Position numbers and translations under genes: made by a program. Positions 38,002 through 48,450 of a DNA stretch of 64,000 bases are shown one piece after another. How positions within the stretch are numbered: position 1 is the stretch's first letter; every line of letters begins with the position of its first letter. This DNA is from Bacteroidota bacterium. Lineage in GTDB: Bacteria > Bacteroidota > Bacteroidia > Flavobacteriales_E > Vicingaceae. Under the pieces are notes generated by a model. It was given only the letters and a program-made list of their open reading frames with translations. It did no database searches and had not been told where the DNA came from. The DNA is taken from contig JABFGJ010000005.1 in NCBI GenBank assembly GCA_013112545.1, positions 1 through 64,000 on the forward strand, given 5' to 3'.

Positions 38002-40110
38002 ATGTTTAAGTTAAATCTTTGTTGCACTTTTATACTTTTGCTTTTAATCTTTTCTTGTGCGCCAAATTCTCAAAAATCAGATATGAATTCATCCAACAAA
38101 GCAGCTAATGAGCTAATTCATGAAACTAGTCCATATTTACTGCAACATGCATACAATCCAGTTAATTGGTTGCCATGGGGCAAAGAAGCTCTTGAAAAAG
38201 CGAAATCTGAGAACAAAGCAATTTTAATTAGCATTGGTTACTCAGCCTGCCACTGGTGCCACGTGATGGAGCATGAATCCTTTGAAGATAGCTTGGTAGC
38301 TAAAATAATGAATGAACACTTTATTTGCATTAAAGTAGATCGTGAAGAGCGCCCAGATATTGATCAAGTATATATGAATGCTGTACAATTAATGACTGGC
38401 CGCGGTGGATGGCCTTTAAACTGTTTTGCGACTCCCGATGGAAAACCATTTTATGGCGGCACCTATTTTCCGAAAGATGATTGGCAAAATTTATTAAGTC
38501 AATTAAGTGATTTATATCAAAACCAACCTGAGAAAGTCTTGGAGTATGCTGAAAAGTTAACCCTTGGAGTGCGCTCTTCAGAGTTAATTGAAAAACAAGA
38601 AATAGCGAAACAATTTAAAAATGAAGACTTAAAAATTGGCATAGATAAATGGAAAGCTCAATTCGACACACATGAAGGAGGTAATAACTATGCTCCTAAA
38701 TTTCCAATTCCTAACAATTATGAGTTTTTGCTGCATTATGCTTCTGCCCTAAAAGACAATGAAGTTCTTGAACACCTGCATCTAACCCTTAAAAAAATGG
38801 CCTATGGAGGTATTTATGATCAAATTGCTGGGGGATTTGCAAGATATTCTACCGATATGGAATGGAAGGTCCCTCATTTTGAAAAAATGCTTTACGACAA
38901 TGCACAGTTGGTGAGTTTATACACAAAGGCATATCAAGCAGAAAAAAATTCCATTTACAAACACATTGTTTCAGAAACATTAGATTTTATTGCTCGTGAT
39001 TTTACCGATAAAACAAGCGCTTTCTATTCTGCTTATGACGCTGACTCAGAAGGAGAAGAAGGAAAGTTTTATGTATGGCAAAAAGAAGAATTAAAAGCCT
39101 TACTCGGAGCTGATTTTGAATTGGCTCAACATTATTTTAACATCAATGAAAAGGGATATTGGGAACACGAAAACTATATTTTATTAAGAGATAAGGATAA
39201 TGGTGAATTGGCTCAACATTTTAACCTGAATGAAATAGAGTTCGCTGAGCGTATTCAAAAAATCAAAAAAATTCTGTTAACTGAAAGATCAAAAAGAGAA
39301 AAGCCAGGCTTAGATGATAAATCTCTGACTTCGTGGAATGCCCTAATGCTAAAGGCTTATGCTGAGGCTTATTTGTGTTTTGGTGAAAGAAAGTATTTAG
39401 AAGCTGCAGAAAAAAACGCTCAATTTATACTCAAGCTTCAAAAAAAATCGGATGGTGGACTCTATCACAGTTATAAAGAAGGAATCTCAAAACTCAATGG
39501 CTATTTAGAAGACTATTGTTTTACTATAGAAGCATTTATCGCCTTATATCAAGCTACGAGTAATGTTGCCTATTTAGAAGAAGCTTCTCAGCTGATGGAG
39601 TATTCCATAAAACACTTTTATGATCAAGAGTCGGGAATGTTCTTTTTTACAAGTAATGAAGATGAAGCTTTAATCGCACGAAAAACTGAAATAAGTGATA
39701 ATGTAATCGTAGCTTCGAATAGTAGCATGGCACACTCACTATTCAGACTAGGCCTTATATACGATCATGCTAGCCATATCAATATGTCAAAACAAATGCT
39801 CTCAAATGTTAAAAATCAAATAAACACACATTTGTCTTCATATAGCAATTGGGCATTGCTGTTATTACAAATGGCAAACCCTTATTATGAAGTGGCAATT
39901 TCTGGGAAAAACGCCAACGAAAAGCTTCATGAATTACAACAAAGTTATTTTCCTAATTGCTTATTTCTGGTATCCAAAGAAGAAAGCACCATTCCCCTAT
40001 TAGAAAATAAATTCATTCAAGATAAAACCATGATTTATGTTTGCGAAAATAAAGTTTGCCAATTACCCGTTGAAAACCCTGCTGAAGCAATAAAACAAAT
40101 TCAATTTTAA
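38002..40110 (+). CDS. DUF255 thioredoxin-domain lipoprotein (YyaL/SSP411 family)
   Basis: From the ATG at 38002 the protein has a lipoprotein signal ([12 protein letters not shown]). A thioredoxin-like domain follows, with [20 protein letters not shown] and the active site [14 protein letters not shown] near residue 84. Then comes a long alpha/alpha barrel (about residues 250-560) resembling glycosidases, with [11 protein letters not shown] and [18 protein letters not shown]. Homologues in many phyla are uncharacterised; a link to nucleoside or sugar epimerase chemistry is only structural. A longer frame upstream adds 20 residues with no signal. The stop overlaps the next gene by one base. 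Confidence 0.85.
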   Translation: MFKLNLCCTFILLLLIFSCAPNSQKSDMNSSNKAANELIHETSPYLLQHAYNPVNWLPWGKEALEKAKSENKAILISIGYSACHWCHVMEHESFEDSLVAKIMNEHFICIKVDREERPDIDQVYMNAVQLMTGRGGWPLNCFATPDGKPFYGGTYFPKDDWQNLLSQLSDLYQNQPEKVLEYAEKLTLGVRSSELIEKQEIAKQFKNEDLKIGIDKWKAQFDTHEGGNNYAPKFPIPNNYEFLLHYASALKDNEVLEHLHLTLKKMAYGGIYDQIAGGFARYSTDMEWKVPHFEKMLYDNAQLVSLYTKAYQAEKNSIYKHIVSETLDFIARDFTDKTSAFYSAYDADSEGEEGKFYVWQKEELKALLGADFELAQHYFNINEKGYWEHENYILLRDKDNGELAQHFNLNEIEFAERIQKIKKILLTERSKREKPGLDDKSLTSWNALMLKAYAEAYLCFGERKYLEAAEKNAQFILKLQKKSDGGLYHSYKEGISKLNGYLEDYCFTIEAFIALYQATSNVAYLEEASQLMEYSIKHFYDQESGMFFFTSNEDEALIARKTEISDNVIVASNSSMAHSLFRLGLIYDHASHINMSKQMLSNVKNQINTHLSSYSNWALLLLQMANPYYEVAISGKNANEKLHELQQSYFPNCLFLVSKEESTIPLLENKFIQDKTMIYVCENKVCQLPVENPAEAIKQIQF

Positions 40111-40955
40111 TGCGAATATCCTTTCTTTTACTTGCAATTCTTATCACAGTACAATCCTCTGCCCAAATTTTAGATTTAGAAAAGGAATGGTTTGAAATAG
40201 ATGGTTTTTTTAATAAAAATTCAATTCAAAAACGCGGAATAAAATCCATAAGCATACGTAGTTCAAACAAATATGATGGCCAAAAGATAAAGACCAAGAA
40301 GGACTTATTAATTTTTGAATTTTACCCTAGTGGCCAATTAAAAAGAGGTTTAAAAGTGAATGAGTTCATCAATAAGTTAGACACCATGTCGCTTAGTTTT
40401 TATTATGATCTAGAAAATAGGCTTTATAAAAAAATAGAACATTTTAAGTATTACACCTTTGCTTATTATTATCAATACAATAAACAAGGAGAGCTGGTAA
40501 GAGAAATCAAAATTGATGTGAAAGACCAGGCTTCAGATACTTTATACATGAGAAGCTATTCGTATGAACAAAATGATTCTTTAAAAATACAATTTGTTAG
40601 AAATGAGAATGGCAAAACTTTTCAAACGAATCGCTACCTCATAAAACCAAATTTTAAATCAATTAAAATAAGTTACACTCAAAATCAAAGTTATCTTTTA
40701 GATGAATTTTTTTATCAAGAAGGCCGACTTAAGGAGTGGAAAGTGTCTGCTTTTTATAAGGACTTAAATGAAATGAGTTTTCGATATAGTTTTAAGCAAA
40801 ACGAAATAGATGAACAAGATCTTTATAAAGGTAATATCTTAACACTTAAAAGAGCTATACTATATGAACCCGAAGGTTTAATCAAAAATGTAGTTGAAAG
40901 GAATTATGCAGAACAGACTATTAGAATTTACTTTTTTGACTATAACTTCTATTAA
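40110..40955 (+). CDS. Exported protein of unknown function
   Basis: I do not recognise the family. The 281-residue protein has a signal peptide ([19 protein letters not shown]). The rest is a string of beta-hairpin-like units of the form Y-x-x-x-G-x-L-x-x-x, for example FYPSGQLKRGLKV, QYNKQGELVREIKI and YEPEGLIKNVVE. That layout is like YD/RHS or MORN-type repeats of surface proteins. The start codon overlaps the stop of the DUF255 gene by one base (TAATG), so the two are probably co-transcribed. It converges on the DUF922-like gene with an 11-base gap. Confidence 0.6.
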   Translation: MRISFLLLAILITVQSSAQILDLEKEWFEIDGFFNKNSIQKRGIKSISIRSSNKYDGQKIKTKKDLLIFEFYPSGQLKRGLKVNEFINKLDTMSLSFYYDLENRLYKKIEHFKYYTFAYYYQYNKQGELVREIKIDVKDQASDTLYMRSYSYEQNDSLKIQFVRNENGKTFQTNRYLIKPNFKSIKISYTQNQSYLLDEFFYQEGRLKEWKVSAFYKDLNEMSFRYSFKQNEIDEQDLYKGNILTLKRAILYEPEGLIKNVVERNYAEQTIRIYFFDYNFY

Positions 40956-40966
40956 AATCATTCAAC

Positions 40967-41578
40967 TTAATCGAAGTGTATAAGGTTAATTTCTATTTCG
41001 TTAAAAGTAAAATCCTTGTAATTGATTAGCTCTTGTTTGACAAATTTATTCCAATTGATTTGTTCTCTAATGGTTTTAGAAAAGTTGGTTTCTTTATCGT
41101 ATTTATCTTGCATGGCTCTGTATTTAACATTCCAATACTTATTAATAATTTTTTCTGCTACTTCCTTATAATTATCCTTATCCATTTTAGCATTTAGCAA
41201 TTCTCTTACAATCATTCTACGAAATAACTCAGCTATATCAAAATGCAATTGTTCGTGTTGAAGCAAAACATTGTTTTGTTTATCCTCTTTTGACCAGGAC
41301 TCATTTTTTATAAAACAGACGTTGATATACATTTTTAGAGTCCCTTCTCCATCAGAGATAAATGAATATGGCAATCCGATGGATGATTGAGCAGCTACCC
41401 CTTTTCCAGCACTTTCTTCGCTTTGAAAATCAGACCATTCTAATTTATACCATTCATCCCAAAATATTCGAGTCTGGCTGCTATCTAATTTAGGTTTAGG
41501 TTTTTGGACTTGCACTTGAGAAAAACTTGTAACGGTTATAACCAAACCCAAGGATAAAAATAGAATATACTTTAGCAT
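40967..41578 (-). CDS. Exported DUF922-like putative metalloprotease
   Basis: The 203-residue protein has a signal peptide (MLKYILFLSLGLVITVTSFS). The segment YKLEWSDFQSEESAGKGVAAQSSIGLPYSF near residue 46 and LLQHEQLHFDIAELFRR near residue 106 match the DUF922 layout, where H-E-x-x-H in the second is a zinc-peptidase-like motif (HEQLH). It is a candidate secreted protease of unknown substrate. It stands alone, upstream of the infB terminator but transcribed toward the plus-strand gene. Confidence 0.6.
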   Translation of the reverse strand: MLKYILFLSLGLVITVTSFSQVQVQKPKPKLDSSQTRIFWDEWYKLEWSDFQSEESAGKGVAAQSSIGLPYSFISDGEGTLKMYINVCFIKNESWSKEDKQNNVLLQHEQLHFDIAELFRRMIVRELLNAKMDKDNYKEVAEKIINKYWNVKYRAMQDKYDKETNFSKTIREQINWNKFVKQELINYKDFTFNEIEINLIHFD

Positions 41579-41701
41579 TTTTCAAATATAGAGAATAAAG
41601 TTCTAGGAAGTTTAACCGTACAAAGTTAAAAACAAACACTTTAAATTTTTTAAAAAAAAATTAATTAACCGAAAATAAACTTCAGATTTTAATAAAAATA
41701 A

Positions 41702-41727
41702 AAAGAGGAGTCAAATGACTCCTCTTT
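41702..41727 (-). terminator. Intrinsic terminator of the rimP-nusA-infB operon
   Basis: A perfect 12-base-pair stem AAAGAGGAGTCA/TGACTCCTCTTT lies 23 bases past the infB stop. On the minus strand it is followed by TTATTTTTATTAAAAT. Confidence 0.85.
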
Positions 41728-41749
41728 AAATTGCATTATCGTATTTGTT

Positions 41750-44626
41750 TTATAGTTTTTGAGCTACTTCAACTTCTTCATAAGCTTCTACAATATCACC
41801 TACCTTAATGTCATTATAATTGGCAATATTCAAACCACATTCATAGCCCCTTGCAACTTCTTTTACGTCATCTTTAAAACGCTTCAATGATCCAAGTTCA
41901 CCTGTATAGACAACTACTCCATCGCGAATAACTCGAACTTTGTTCTTGCGATTTACTTTTCCGTCAGTTACCATACAACCTGCAATGGTTCCTACTTTAG
42001 AAATTTTAAACGTTTCTCTAATCTCAATCGTTGCAGTAACTTGCTCAACCACTTTTGGTTTCAACATGCCTTCCATGGCAGATTTTAACTCCTCAATTGC
42101 ATCGTAAATAATTGAATACAATCTAATGTCAATTTCTTCTTGTTCGGCTATTCTTCTTGCATTTACAGATGGCCTTACTTGGAATCCAATCACAATTGCA
42201 TCGGATGCAGCAGCTAGCATAATGTCTGATTCAGAAATTTGTCCAACTGATTTGTGAATTATATTCACTTGGATTTGCTCAGTAGATAACTTCAATAAGG
42301 AGTCTGAAAGTGCTTCAATAGAACCATCCACATCACCTTTCACAATAACGTTTAATTCTTGGAAATCACCAATTGCTATACGTCTTCCAATTTCATCAAG
42401 CGTAATGTGTTTTTTAACTCTTGACCCTTGTTCACGTTGTAATTGTAATCTTTTTGTTGCAATATTTCTAGCCTCACGTTCATCATCCATGATGTTAAAG
42501 CGATCGCCAGCATTGGGTGCACCGCTTAAACCAAGAACAGAAACTGGAATAGAAGGTCCTGCCTCATCTACATCAACCCCTCTTTCATTAAACATTGCTT
42601 TCACACGACCACTATGAGGTCCTGCAAGAATAACATCTCCAACACGCATCGTTCCCGATTGAACAATTAAGGTAGAAACATATCCTCGACCTTTATCTAA
42701 TTCCGACTCGATAACAACACCTTTAGCGTTTTTATTTGGGTTCGCTTTCAATTCTAAGACTTCAGCTTCAAGCAATACTTTTTCTAATAAATCTGGAATT
42801 CCTTGTCCAGTTTTAGCTGAAACCTCCTGACTTTGGAATTTTCCTCCCCACTCTTCAACTAAAATATCCATTTGAGATAATTCTTCTCTTAGTTTATCAG
42901 GGTTGGCTGCTGGTCTATCAATCTTATTAAATGCAAATACGATTGGCACTCCAGCTGCTTGAGCGTGGTTAATAGCCTCTTTAGTTTGCGGCATCACATT
43001 ATCGTCAGCAGCAATTACAACAATTACAACATCAGTCACTTGCGCTCCACGTGCTCTCATGGCCGTAAAGGCTTCGTGACCAGGAGTATCTAAGAAAGTA
43101 ATGTTTTTGCCATTTTTAAGACCTACATTATATGCTCCAATGTGTTGTGTAATTCCACCTGCTTCGCCAGCTATCACGTTTGCTTCACGAATATAATCCA
43201 ACAAGGATGTTTTACCGTGGTCAACGTGACCCATAACGGTAACAATTGGATATCTTTCAACTAAATCTTCAGGTTTGTCTTCAACTTCTAGAACATCATT
43301 TTGAGATTCAGGTTTAATAAATTCTAATTCAAATCCAAATTCTTCGGCAACAATACTAAGTGTTTCGGCATCCAATCTTTGGTTAATAGAAACAAACAAA
43401 CCTAGTGACATACAAGCAGAAATGACTTCATTTACACTTACGCTCATCATACTTGCCAATTCATTAGCAGTAACAAATTCTGTTACCTTTAGTATGCTTT
43501 TTTGTAATTCTGCTTCTTCTGCTTCTTGCTGTGCAATATCGGCAGCAGCATCTCTTTTTTGTCTTCTGTATTTAGAACCTTTAGATTTTCCACCTCCACC
43601 GGTCAATCGAGCCAAGGTTTCCTTTATTTGTTCTTGAATCTGTTTATCAGTTAATTCAGCTTTTTCTTCCTTCTTAACTGGTTTTTTTCCTCTTCCGGAA
43701 GCACCAGAACCACCTCTATTTGCTGAGCCTGCTCCAGGTTTTGGTTCAATAATACGCTTGCGTTTGCGTTTTGGTTTTTGGGTATCCTTGCTTTCAGATG
43801 AAGAAGCCACAGGTTTCTTAGGTTTCTCAACTGGTATTTCAATTTTACCTAGCACTTTTACACCCGATAATTTTTCAATCTTAGTAACGTGTTCTTGACG
43901 CTCAGCTGGTTTGTCAGCAAGTGGTTTTTCAACCTTAGTCGCTTCTTTTTCAGCTTCTGCTTCAGCCTCAGCAGCTGCTTTTGATTTTGCTTTTTCGGCC
44001 TCAATTTTTGCAGCAGCTTTTGCTTTTTCATCAGCAGCTTTTTTATCAGCAGCGGCTTTATCTTTTTTCGCTTTTTCAGCAGCTCCAGATTTAGATTTCT
44101 TGTCAGGTCTTGTTTTTAGATTTAAAGAATCTAAATCTATTTTACCTACAACTCTAACTTTTCCATCTGCAATTTCTTCGGCAGGTTCAATTCTTGGGGA
44201 CTCTTGTTTAGCAACAACAGGCTTCTCTTCTTTTTCTTCGGACTTCGTTTCTTCCTTAGGTTCAGTAGGGGATTCAACTGGTTTTTCAACCTTAGATTTT
44301 GGCTCTGGCTTTACCTCAGGTTCAGTGTCAGCCGGAATATTTTTAATTAAAATACTATCTTCCTCTTCTGTAGATTTTACAGAAGGTGCTGGAGCTTCAA
44401 TCGAAACACTTTCTCGATCGGTAGAAGGCATACTTACATTCTTTGATTCTTCTTTTGCACTTTTTTCAGATTGAAATTCTGCACTCAAAAGATCATAAAT
44501 ATCAGCTTCTATTTTGGTGTTAGGCTTAGCGTCAATCTCTACCCCTTTTCCACTTAAAAAGTCAACGATAGTACTAATCCCAACATTCAGCTCTTTAGCA
44601 ACTTTACTTAGTCTTTGCACGGCCAT
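41750..44626 (-). CDS. infB: Translation initiation factor IF-2
   Basis: This GTPase delivers initiator tRNA to the 30S subunit. The 958-residue length is large because of a long N-terminal charged region (about residues 60-350) rich in E, K, A and P. The IF2 N-terminal domain opens it ([24 protein letters not shown]). The G domain shows [37 protein letters not shown] and NKIDRP near residues 465-580. Domains II, III and C2 follow to the end. It is the last gene of rimP-nusA-infB. Confidence 0.98.
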   Translation of the reverse strand: MAVQRLSKVAKELNVGISTIVDFLSGKGVEIDAKPNTKIEADIYDLLSAEFQSEKSAKEESKNVSMPSTDRESVSIEAPAPSVKSTEEEDSILIKNIPADTEPEVKPEPKSKVEKPVESPTEPKEETKSEEKEEKPVVAKQESPRIEPAEEIADGKVRVVGKIDLDSLNLKTRPDKKSKSGAAEKAKKDKAAADKKAADEKAKAAAKIEAEKAKSKAAAEAEAEAEKEATKVEKPLADKPAERQEHVTKIEKLSGVKVLGKIEIPVEKPKKPVASSSESKDTQKPKRKRKRIIEPKPGAGSANRGGSGASGRGKKPVKKEEKAELTDKQIQEQIKETLARLTGGGGKSKGSKYRRQKRDAAADIAQQEAEEAELQKSILKVTEFVTANELASMMSVSVNEVISACMSLGLFVSINQRLDAETLSIVAEEFGFELEFIKPESQNDVLEVEDKPEDLVERYPIVTVMGHVDHGKTSLLDYIREANVIAGEAGGITQHIGAYNVGLKNGKNITFLDTPGHEAFTAMRARGAQVTDVVIVVIAADDNVMPQTKEAINHAQAAGVPIVFAFNKIDRPAANPDKLREELSQMDILVEEWGGKFQSQEVSAKTGQGIPDLLEKVLLEAEVLELKANPNKNAKGVVIESELDKGRGYVSTLIVQSGTMRVGDVILAGPHSGRVKAMFNERGVDVDEAGPSIPVSVLGLSGAPNAGDRFNIMDDEREARNIATKRLQLQREQGSRVKKHITLDEIGRRIAIGDFQELNVIVKGDVDGSIEALSDSLLKLSTEQIQVNIIHKSVGQISESDIMLAAASDAIVIGFQVRPSVNARRIAEQEEIDIRLYSIIYDAIEELKSAMEGMLKPKVVEQVTATIEIRETFKISKVGTIAGCMVTDGKVNRKNKVRVIRDGVVVYTGELGSLKRFKDDVKEVARGYECGLNIANYNDIKVGDIVEAYEEVEVAQKL

Positions 44627-44677
44627 ATAAACGGTTCCCTTTTTTATTATAAAATTCTCTTAGCAGTATAATTTGAC

Positions 44678-45919
44678 TTATTCAAACTCTGCTTTAAATA
44701 TATTTCTAATCTCTCGAATTGTCTCTTCTTCTAAATCTGTTCTTTTTAACAGCTCTTCTTCTGACAATTCTAAAACATTTTTTGCAGTATCACAACCGAT
44801 ACCTTTTAATTCGTCAATTATCCAATCTTCAATTTCGTCTGCAAACTCATCTAAAGCAACGTCATCCTCAACGTCGTTTCCTTTATCTTCTCTATAAACA
44901 TCTATTTCATAGCCAGTTAATTTACCAGCCAACTTAATGTTATGCCCACCTCTACCAATTGCTAATGAAACTTGGTCGGGCGACAAGAATACCTCAGCCT
45001 TACCTGTTTCTTCATTAATGGTTATCGAAGATACTTTTGCAGGGCTTAAAGCTCTTGTTATATATAATTGAATATTGTTTGTGTAATTAATTACGTCTAT
45101 GTTTTCATTTCGTAACTCACGAACAATACCGTGGATTCGAGAACCTTTCATACCAACACAAGCACCTACAGGGTCAATACGATCATCATAGGATTCTACA
45201 GCCACTTTTGCTCTTTCTCCTGGTTCTCTAACGATGTTTTTAATGGTAATTAAACCATCGAAAATTTCTGGCACTTCCATCTCGAAAAGTCTTTCCAAGA
45301 AAACTGGTGAGGTCCTCGAAAGTGTAATCAAAGGTTTGTTGTTTCTCATTTCAACCTTTTTTACAACTGCTCTAATGTTATCTCCTTTTTTGAAATAATC
45401 ATTTGGAATTTGCTCTGTTTTTGGTAGAATTAACTCATTGCTTTCATCATCTAAAATTAACAATTCTCTTTTCCATACCTGATAAACTTCACCTGTGATA
45501 ATATCACCAACTCGGTCTTCGTATTTTTTAAAGATATTGTCTTTTTCTAATTCCAATACTTTAGAAATCAAATTCTGACGCAAAGCCAAAACTGCCCTTC
45601 TTCCAAAGTCATTTAATTTCACTTCTTCAGAAGCTTCCTCACCTACTTCAAAATCTGGTTCAATTTTAATTGCTTCAGATAAAGCAATCTGACTATTTTC
45701 ATCTTCTACTTGATCATCTTCAACAATCTCGCGGTTTCTCCAAACCTCTAAATCTCCTTTATCAATATTTAATATAATATCGAAATTTTCGTCAGAACCA
45801 TATTTCTTAATAATCATATTTCGGAAAACGCTTTCCAAAATATTCATCATAGTAGGACGGTCAATGTCCTTAAACTCTTTAAACTCTGCAAATGACTCAG
45901 TTAAATTAATCTTATCCAT
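44678..45919 (-). CDS. nusA: Transcription termination/antitermination factor NusA
   Basis: The 413-residue protein has the NusA N-terminal RNA polymerase-binding domain, an S1 domain (VGDIITGEVYQVWKRELLILDDESNELILPKTEQIP) and two KH domains. One KH contains DPVGACVGMKGSRIHGIVRELRNENIDVINY; the other contains SLAIGRGGHNIKLAGKLTGYEIDVY. A short acidic C-terminal helical region ends it (LEEETIREIRNIFKAEFE). It binds nascent RNA and modulates pausing and hairpin-dependent termination. It starts 5 bases after rimP, and the operon leader holds a terminator-like hairpin that NusA itself could influence. Confidence 0.97.
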   Translation of the reverse strand: MDKINLTESFAEFKEFKDIDRPTMMNILESVFRNMIIKKYGSDENFDIILNIDKGDLEVWRNREIVEDDQVEDENSQIALSEAIKIEPDFEVGEEASEEVKLNDFGRRAVLALRQNLISKVLELEKDNIFKKYEDRVGDIITGEVYQVWKRELLILDDESNELILPKTEQIPNDYFKKGDNIRAVVKKVEMRNNKPLITLSRTSPVFLERLFEMEVPEIFDGLITIKNIVREPGERAKVAVESYDDRIDPVGACVGMKGSRIHGIVRELRNENIDVINYTNNIQLYITRALSPAKVSSITINEETGKAEVFLSPDQVSLAIGRGGHNIKLAGKLTGYEIDVYREDKGNDVEDDVALDEFADEIEDWIIDELKGIGCDTAKNVLELSEEELLKRTDLEEETIREIRNIFKAEFE

Positions 45920-45924
45920 TTTTT

Positions 45925-46392
45925 CTATTTGAAAGATATTACCACTTTAGTTTCTTTTATTTCATTCATCGGAATATGCTTATTCTCAATAATTGTTTCC
46001 TTTTTTTTCTTACCCTCTATTCGCTCTTTTCTACTTGTTTCAAGTACAATTTCATCTTCATTAGCAGACAATAACTTGCCCTGTAACTTATTCCCGCTAT
46101 TCGTTTTTACAGTAACTTCTCTGTTTAAATAGCGTTGGTATTGTCTTAAAATCTTAAAAGGTTGATCCATACCAGCTGAGCTAACAGTCAACTCAAAATC
46201 TTCTTGCTCTCTATCTAAACTTCCTTCTATGTGTCGGCTTATTTCTACGCAGTCTGCTATATTAACCCCTTGATCACCATCGATTTCTACACGAATAGAG
46301 TTTGATGAACTCACATTTACATCAACAATAAAATAGGGCATTTCTTTAATTTTCTGCTCTACTAAACCTCGAATGTATTTTTGTGAAATCAT
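45925..46392 (-). CDS. rimP: Ribosome maturation factor RimP
   Basis: The 155-residue protein has the two RimP domains. The first contains FIVDVNVSSSNSIRVEIDGDQGVNIADCVEISRHIEGSLD (residues 21-60) and LTVSSAGMDQPFKILRQYQRYLNREVTV, the family's S-S-P-G-like motif being SSAGMDQP here. The second is the Sm-like C-terminal domain. It binds the 30S subunit during assembly. It is the first gene of rimP-nusA-infB, the standard bacterial order. Confidence 0.95.
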   Translation of the reverse strand: MISQKYIRGLVEQKIKEMPYFIVDVNVSSSNSIRVEIDGDQGVNIADCVEISRHIEGSLDREQEDFELTVSSAGMDQPFKILRQYQRYLNREVTVKTNSGNKLQGKLLSANEDEIVLETSRKERIEGKKKKETIIENKHIPMNEIKETKVVISFK

Positions 46393-46414
46393 ACTTAAAT
46401 CTAACTTATAAAAA

Positions 46415-46434
46415 GAGGGGACTTTTGTCCCCTC
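46415..46434 (-). terminator. Terminator-like hairpin in the rimP-nusA-infB leader (possible attenuator)
   Basis: GAGGGGAC and GTCCCCTC form an 8-base-pair GC-rich stem with a four-base loop. On the minus strand it is followed by TTTTTATAAG, 22 bases before the rimP ATG. A promoter-like element lies upstream of it, so the hairpin can be read either as the end of the YwqK transcript or as an attenuator in the operon leader. Confidence 0.75.
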
Positions 46435-46457
46435 AATATTTAAATCCTCAAATTCAA

Positions 46458-46470
46458 TGCAAAAGTAATA
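46458..46470 (-). promoter_or_regulatory. Putative -7 promoter element of rimP-nusA-infB (TATTACTTTTGCA)
   Basis: The minus strand reads TATTACTTTTGCA, a strong form of the Bacteroidota TAnnTTTGC element. It is placed so that transcription starts before the hairpin at 46415-46434. Confidence 0.6.
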
Positions 46471-46490
46471 ATATTTTCTCTAAAAATAAA

Positions 46491-48200
46491 CTATTCACTT
46501 TGTTTTACTCCATTTTTAAACTTAATCTCTCTTATTAATTCCCCTTCTTTTTTCCCATAAAACTTAAATGTCCCTGTAGGAACCCCTTCTTTATAAAACT
46601 TTTCGCTTTCAAGAGTGCCCACATCATACCACGAACTAACCTTGCCGTTTAAGCGTCCTTCAAGGTAGGTTGACTCCATCATTTTATTCCCCCTTTCGTA
46701 GTAATAGATCCAAAGTCCATCTTGTTTCCCCATTTTAAACGAACCTTCATCTCTCAATTTCCCATTGGCATACCAGCTTTTTCTAGGGCCATTTAATACT
46801 CCATCTAGATAATTTTCCTCCAACTCTTTAGCTCCTCTCTCATTCCAATAAATCCATTGCCCATTCTTTAAGCCAGCTTTATAAGCTCCTTGATATCTGG
46901 TTTGCCCAGTTTGATAATAACCCAACCAATCGCCATCCATTTTACCTAAAAGATATGTCCCTTCATCTTGTTGATTTCCATCAGCGTAATATGTAAACCA
47001 GCGGCCATCTTCCTGGCCTTTTAAGTAACTTCCTTTGATAATGACGTTTCCGTTTTCATGCCAAGTTTGCCACAAACCACTTTTTAAGTCATTCACAAAC
47101 TCCCCTGACTTCCATATACTGCCATCTTCATAATAATAATTCCAAACTCCAACTCGTTTATCTTCTTTAAATGAGCCCTTAGAAATCACTTGGGTTGTGT
47201 CTTCATAATAATATTTCCATTCACCAGACTGCTTTCCATGCAAGAAATCTCCTTGCATTTCCATTGCTCCACTTTCTAAATAAAACTTCCATTCCCCAAT
47301 TTTCTCTCCATCTAAGTATTTTCCTTCCTCGGCTAATTTCCCATTTTCAAACCATTGCTTATAGTCTCCACTTAGCAACCCATTGTTATAAAACTCTTCC
47401 TGGCTTTTCTTTCCTGATTCAAAAAAATAGTTCCATTGACCAGCTTTTTTATTGTTAGCATAAGCACCTTCCCACAAGAGCTGGCCTTTTTCATTATATA
47501 AAGCCCAAACTCCGTTTGCAAGGCCATTTTTATAATTTTGGACAGACTTTATTTGCCCTTTTTCATCCCATTCTTGCCATTTGCCATTAGGCTTGCCAGC
47601 TAAATATTCTCCAGCCAATATTTTAATCCCATTTTTAGAATATTCTTCAAACTTTCCATTTCCATCACTGAGAAGTTCTGCACCCGTTCGACTGTAAAAG
47701 CTCAATATTTTTTCTCCATCTTCTTGGTATTCTATTTGCTTTTGAACCTGTCCGTTTTCATACCAAAATTTCCATATACTACTGCGTTCATCTTTTTCAT
47801 AAGGGCCTTGCATTTTTTTATTTCCATTTTCATAAAATGAAGTCCAAACACTATCTTTAAGTCCCAATTTATAAAAACCTGTCAATTGCAGCTTTCCATT
47901 TTCATAATATGTTTTAAATGCTTGATCTCGAACCGCATTTTTGAAAATCCCCTCCTCTGTTAACACTCCATCTTCCGAGAAATTTTGGTAAGGCCCATTA
48001 AATTGACCAAAGGAATAATTCACAATTTGAACAAGTATGCCTTTCTGATTGTAGAACTTCCACTCTCCTTCTTCTATACCCCCTTGAACAATTTTGCCTT
48101 CCGCTTTTATCTTACCATTAGGCCATTTATATTCAGCTTGTTGAGCAAAAATATTGGTAAACGAGAACAATAGTGCTAGAAAAAATAAACGATTTATCAT
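46491..48200 (-). CDS. Large exported MORN/YwqK-type repeat protein
   Basis: The 569-residue protein has a signal peptide (MINRLFFLALLFSFTNIFAQQ) and then about 22 tandem repeats of roughly 23 residues. The pattern is G-x-W-x-x-Y-Y-x-x-G-x-x-x-x-x-G-x-Y-x-x-G-x-x-x-G; examples are GEWKYYYEDTTQVISKGSF and GVWNYYYEDGSIWKSGEFV. Databases call such proteins YwqK-family antitoxins, but a signal peptide and the length argue for a surface or periplasmic binding protein. No toxin partner is adjacent. Repeats this regular can expand and contract. Confidence 0.8.
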   Translation of the reverse strand: MINRLFFLALLFSFTNIFAQQAEYKWPNGKIKAEGKIVQGGIEEGEWKFYNQKGILVQIVNYSFGQFNGPYQNFSEDGVLTEEGIFKNAVRDQAFKTYYENGKLQLTGFYKLGLKDSVWTSFYENGNKKMQGPYEKDERSSIWKFWYENGQVQKQIEYQEDGEKILSFYSRTGAELLSDGNGKFEEYSKNGIKILAGEYLAGKPNGKWQEWDEKGQIKSVQNYKNGLANGVWALYNEKGQLLWEGAYANNKKAGQWNYFFESGKKSQEEFYNNGLLSGDYKQWFENGKLAEEGKYLDGEKIGEWKFYLESGAMEMQGDFLHGKQSGEWKYYYEDTTQVISKGSFKEDKRVGVWNYYYEDGSIWKSGEFVNDLKSGLWQTWHENGNVIIKGSYLKGQEDGRWFTYYADGNQQDEGTYLLGKMDGDWLGYYQTGQTRYQGAYKAGLKNGQWIYWNERGAKELEENYLDGVLNGPRKSWYANGKLRDEGSFKMGKQDGLWIYYYERGNKMMESTYLEGRLNGKVSSWYDVGTLESEKFYKEGVPTGTFKFYGKKEGELIREIKFKNGVKQSE

Positions 48201-48346
48201 AGTGTAATTATATCTAACAAAAATAGTCCAAAGACCAAAACAGATGTATAGGTTTTAAACGCTTTTATAAACAAATCAATTAAAAGAAAAAACCTATTTC
48301 TATTTTAACAGTTAAGCATAAATGTTTAATTAGCAATTTTTTGATG

Positions 48347-48354
48347 TATGTTTG
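48347..48354 (+). promoter_or_regulatory. Putative -7 promoter element of the GDPD gene (TATGTTTG)
   Basis: TATGTTTG matches TAnnTTTG about 97 bases before the GDPD start. A 22-base palindrome begins on its last base. Confidence 0.45.
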
Positions 48355-48375
48355 CTTTATTTAACGAAATAAAGC
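48354..48375 (+). promoter_or_regulatory. Palindrome at the GDPD transcription start (operator or leader hairpin)
   Basis: GCTTTATTT and AAATAAAGC form a perfect 9-base-pair stem around AACG. The position, immediately after the -7 element, is where a repressor could block initiation or a 5' hairpin could protect the RNA. Confidence 0.45.
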
Positions 48376-48450
48376 AACAAAGTGTCGTTAAAATTTATCC
48401 TTTAGCAGAATTTTATTCCCCCAATTAAAAATTAGATTTAACTTTACTTA

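Noticed and set aside
43911-44474. A plus-strand protein of 187 residues rich in Ala, Ser and Phe
   Set aside because: It is opposite the charged, repetitive N-terminal region of infB, whose skewed codons leave the other strand open. It shows no domain and no start signal.
46491-48200. A toxin-antitoxin pair involving the YwqK-type protein
   Set aside because: No toxin gene lies next to it, and the protein has a signal peptide.
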